64,000 bases of DNA, from the NCBI GenBank assembly GCA_049322695.1, contig JBMORW010000015.1, positions 1 to 64,000 of the forward strand, given 5' to 3'. Below, piece after piece: positions 61,821-64,000 of the stretch. The notes under the pieces were generated by a model. The model had not been told where the DNA came from. It was given only the letters and a program-made list of their open reading frames with translations, and did no database searches. Position numbers and translations under genes: made by a program. Source of the DNA: CALGKJ01 sp049322695. Lineage in GTDB: Bacteria > Bacillota > Clostridia > Lutisporales > Lutisporaceae. Every line of letters begins with the position of its first letter. Position 1 is the stretch's first letter.

Positions 61821-62006
61821 ATCGTGCTTTAGATAGCACAAATCTGATGGGGAAAGGAAATGTCATCATGTTTTTAAGAGTAAAGTTATAGTGGTACCCC
61901 TCTTTACTTGATATTCCATCGGTAAATACCGGAAAAGCTAATGGATAATTAAAGATGCAGCCTGACAAACATAATAGAATGTTGGGTAAAGAAAGGGAGT
62001 ATTTGA
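61821..62006 (+). promoter_or_regulatory. Long structured leader before the DUF2785 gene
   Basis: About 185 bases of leader. Seen: a GTGCT/AGCAC hairpin near its 5' end (about 61824-61840); a ribosome-site-like GGGGAAAGG followed by tiny frames (MSSCF at 61860 and MFLRVKL at 61869); AGTAAAG/CTTTACT pairing around a TGGTACCCCT loop; and a nested GGTA/TACC hairpin within TCCAT/ATGGA arms. I do not recognise a known riboswitch class. No terminator run was seen. Confidence 0.4.
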
Positions 62007-62852
62007 ATGTATAATGAGAAAAACCAACTAAAAATGAATTTAACTAGGATTAGGGATAATAACTATGATTTAGCTGCAGGTGAAAATGTTTCAGATTATT
62101 TGAAGGTAATGCTCAAATATATTGGAGATACTGATTTTGAACTGCGAGACAGATTAATATACCTGACACTTATGCATTGGATAGAGGATAAAGGTTATTT
62201 CAATAGTGAAGAGCTCTGTTCTTTGCTGAATACTATACTGAGTGAAGATTTCATGTTTTTCAATATAGGCAGTGAAGGTGATGACTCTGTATTTAAGAGA
62301 AGTTTTTCAGTATTGCTGATAAACCCCATAGTTTGTGTTCATTTAAATGAAGCTTTCCTTGCAGAAAGCTTAGTACTGAAGACAAAAGACTGTTTAATAA
62401 GATATTTGCATGAAGAGAAGGATTTGCGCGGGTATGATAATGTAAAAGGATGGGCTCATGCCATTGCACATGCAGCAGATGGTTTGAATGTTTTGCTTGT
62501 ATGCGATGGTATAACCGAAGATCACTGCAAGGAAGTATTAAAGGCTATAGAGAGCAAGGTTTTTGAAGGGAAATCCCTTTTAGGAGCTGAGGAAGACGAA
62601 CGGCTGGTAAATGTTATATACTATAGCATCATGGAGAATGGATTGCTGAGCAGCAGTTATATTTGCAGCTGGTTGGAAAGGCTAAGCAAAGTAATTGATA
62701 TTGAAGACAGAATAACCAGGTATATAGCAAGAGTGAATGCAAAGAATATAGCACGCAGTCTGTATTACAGAATGAAACACGTAAAAGATTATGCAGATGT
62801 CTCAAATACTGTATTTAAGCTAGAAAAAAAACTGAACATATATATTGACTGA
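62007..62852 (+). CDS. DUF2785 family protein
   Basis: A 281-residue protein matching the DUF2785 pattern: residues 40-75 (GDTDFELRDRLIYLTLMHWI), the central FKRSFSVLLINPIV block, and the diagnostic YDNVKGWAHAIAHAADGLNVLL (about 145-165), where the clustered His residues could bind metal. The fold is probably all-helical and the protein soluble. AAAGGGAG precedes ATG 62007. It is monocistronic with a consensus promoter, long leader and own terminator. Function unknown. Confidence 0.82.
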   Translation: MYNEKNQLKMNLTRIRDNNYDLAAGENVSDYLKVMLKYIGDTDFELRDRLIYLTLMHWIEDKGYFNSEELCSLLNTILSEDFMFFNIGSEGDDSVFKRSFSVLLINPIVCVHLNEAFLAESLVLKTKDCLIRYLHEEKDLRGYDNVKGWAHAIAHAADGLNVLLVCDGITEDHCKEVLKAIESKVFEGKSLLGAEEDERLVNVIYYSIMENGLLSSSYICSWLERLSKVIDIEDRITRYIARVNAKNIARSLYYRMKHVKDYADVSNTVFKLEKKLNIYID

Positions 62853-62859
62853 TATAGCA

Positions 62860-62885
62860 GAAAGGACGCCAAAATTGGCGTCCTT
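62860..62885. terminator. Terminator shared by the DUF2785 gene and the chemoreceptor gene
   Basis: A 12-base-pair perfect stem (AAAGGACGCCAA with TTGGCGTCCTTT, 2-base loop as drawn) between convergent stops. Confidence 0.8.
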
Positions 62886-62891
62886 TAATGC

Positions 62892-64000
62892 TTATATCTT
62901 ATACTTGCCTAACTCAGTCTTGAAGGTGGCTGACAGCTTATCCAGCTCCTCAATGTATGAAGTAAGCTCTTTGATTTTATTCGAATATTCAATGACATTT
63001 GCGCTCATTTCTTCAGAGGAAGCCGAGTTTTCCTGTGCTATGGCTGCAAGTGAGTGAACGTTTTCGAATACCGTTGAAAGCTGGCGTGTCTGCTCGGACA
63101 TTTGTCCTACCAGCTTTACAATGCTTTCTGCAACAACAGCAATTTGCTCCGTGGAGGCAGTATTTTCAACAGCTACTTTTTCAAGTGTCCTGTTGCTCTC
63201 TTCAAGCTGTTTGAACTGAGCATTAACCTGGGCAACCAGTTTGTTTACCTCATCTACGAACATCTGAAGGTTTTCATTTATAGTCTTTACCGAGCTTTTT
63301 GAATCCTCTGCCAAACCTCTTATTTCACTTGCTACTACTGCGAAGCCTCTTCCAAGCTCACCTGCTCTGGCTGACTCTATTGCAGCGTTCAGTGATAGAA
63401 GGTTTGTCTGATCAGCAATATTTTCAACTGTAGTTACAATGTTCATAATATCAGATACTCGCCTTGAGAGCTCTTCTCCCTGAGTATTCACATGTGAGAA
63501 ATTATCCTTCACATTCAGCAGCATTTTGGCAACCTTTTGAGTATCATCAGCAGAAAGCTTAATATTATTAACTGCAGTTTCAAGCTGTCTGCTGCTCTTT
63601 AACTCCTCTTCAGCGATTTTGTTCAGAGTATTCATATTGGACTCTATTATATACACTGATTTTTCCGTTTCCTCAGCCTGGTGAACTGCACCGTTTGCCA
63701 CATCCTGTACTATATTGGAAATGCCGTCTGATACTGATTTCATGTTGGCTGCTATCTCGGAGAAGGCTTTGGTAAAGCTGTTCATATCATCATTTCCACC
63801 TTTGAGAAATAGGAAATCCTTTTGAATCTTTTCTTTTATTCTGTTCAGATCCTTGGATAAATCTTCGATTTCATCACCGGTCTTTAAACGGGTAATGGTC
63901 GAAAAATCATAATCATCAAGCTTCATCAGCTCTTCTCTGAAGGATTTGATTGGAGCAAGGGATACTGCCGCGACAGCTGCCGAGAATACCAAGGCAGTAA
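62892..64000 (-). CDS. Methyl-accepting chemotaxis protein (5' end outside window)
   Basis: The C-terminal 369 or so residues of a chemoreceptor. The frame has no stop before the window edge at 64000, so the N-terminus with its sensor and first membrane helix is missing. Visible are the end of a membrane segment (VFSAAVAAVSLAPIKSF), a HAMP-like stretch (about YDFSTITRLKTGDEIEDLSKDLNRI) and the signalling coiled coil with hairpin tip VENIADQTNLLSLNAAIESARAGELGRGFAVVASEIRGLAEDSK. It belongs to a different receptor class from the one at 24362. TTG 63992 is not considered the true start. Confidence 0.9.
   Translation of the reverse strand, partial: TALVFSAAVAAVSLAPIKSFREELMKLDDYDFSTITRLKTGDEIEDLSKDLNRIKEKIQKDFLFLKGGNDDMNSFTKAFSEIAANMKSVSDGISNIVQDVANGAVHQAEETEKSVYIIESNMNTLNKIAEEELKSSRQLETAVNNIKLSADDTQKVAKMLLNVKDNFSHVNTQGEELSRRVSDIMNIVTTVENIADQTNLLSLNAAIESARAGELGRGFAVVASEIRGLAEDSKSSVKTINENLQMFVDEVNKLVAQVNAQFKQLEESNRTLEKVAVENTASTEQIAVVAESIVKLVGQMSEQTRQLSTVFENVHSLAAIAQENSASSEEMSANVIEYSNKIKELTSYIEELDKLSATFKTELGKYKI

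Noticed and set aside
1..64000. CRISPR arrays, tRNA or rRNA genes, prophage genes
   Set aside because: No regularly spaced repeat series, no cloverleaf or rRNA-like stretch and no phage structural or integrase gene was recognised on either strand.

Overview
The window is AT-rich DNA from a spore-forming, motile, anaerobic member of the Bacillota, most likely class Clostridia. Evidence is a cwlJ-gerQ spore pair, rubrerythrin, strong AGGAGG-type ribosome binding sites, frequent TTG and GTG starts, clostridial families (DUF5685-DnaJ, the GlpK/FAD/FAD/DUF1667 cluster), two chemoreceptors and cyclic-di-GMP proteins. The species cannot be named from sequence alone. No rRNA, tRNA, CRISPR array, prophage or intact insertion sequence was seen.

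Layout. 1-11 kb: a CheY-STAS regulator, an ABC exporter, gerQ and cwlJ, a lone starch-binding module, D-serine ammonia-lyase, a class IV aminotransferase, MgtC-like and Mpv17-like membrane proteins, 3-methyladenine glycosylase, free Met-R-sulfoxide reductase and an HD hydrolase. 10.3-20 kb: an alpha-glucan regulon (glgP, malQ, a LacI-type regulator, malEFG, an anchored amylase) tied together by three near-identical operators with core GCAANCGNTTGC. 20-24 kb: an Ntdp-like DUF402 protein, rubrerythrin, a 59-residue protein, an Mrr-like nuclease, a glycosyltransferase, and short stretches that look like gene or element remnants. 24-30 kb: a zinc-binding-domain chemoreceptor, a 998-residue hybrid kinase/GGDEF protein and an aminopeptidase. 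30-38 kb: NhaC, a small P-loop protein, and an MrfA-like plus UvrD-like helicase pair. 38-50 kb: an MFS exporter, a polyphosphate cluster (two Ppx/GppA, Ppk1), then a glycerol cluster (glpP, glpK and a three-part anaerobic glycerol-3-phosphate dehydrogenase). 50-64 kb: a DUF5685-DnaJ-membrane protein operon, a serine-hydrolase homologue without its catalytic residues, DUF1287 and C_GCAxxG_C_C proteins, fructose-bisphosphate aldolase, an HD-GYP protein, a cobalamin riboswitch with a corrinoid ABC transporter, DUF2785, and a chemoreceptor cut by the window end.

How it works together. Maltodextrins would be trimmed outside the cell by the anchored amylase, bound by MalE, imported by MalFG with an ATPase encoded elsewhere, and processed by MalQ and GlgP under one LacI-type repressor. 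Glycerol is phosphorylated by GlpK and oxidised by the downstream flavoproteins. A terminator hairpin between glpK and the dehydrogenase genes is the natural target for the GlpP antiterminator. Vitamin B12 uptake is controlled by a riboswitch that ends in its own terminator.

No clearly new multi-gene system is proven here. The observations most worth a second look are the catalytically degenerate serine hydrolase, the unexplained domain fused to the corrinoid transporter ATPase, the DUF5685-DnaJ operon, the long structured leader before DUF2785, and the extracytoplasmic CZB chemoreceptor.
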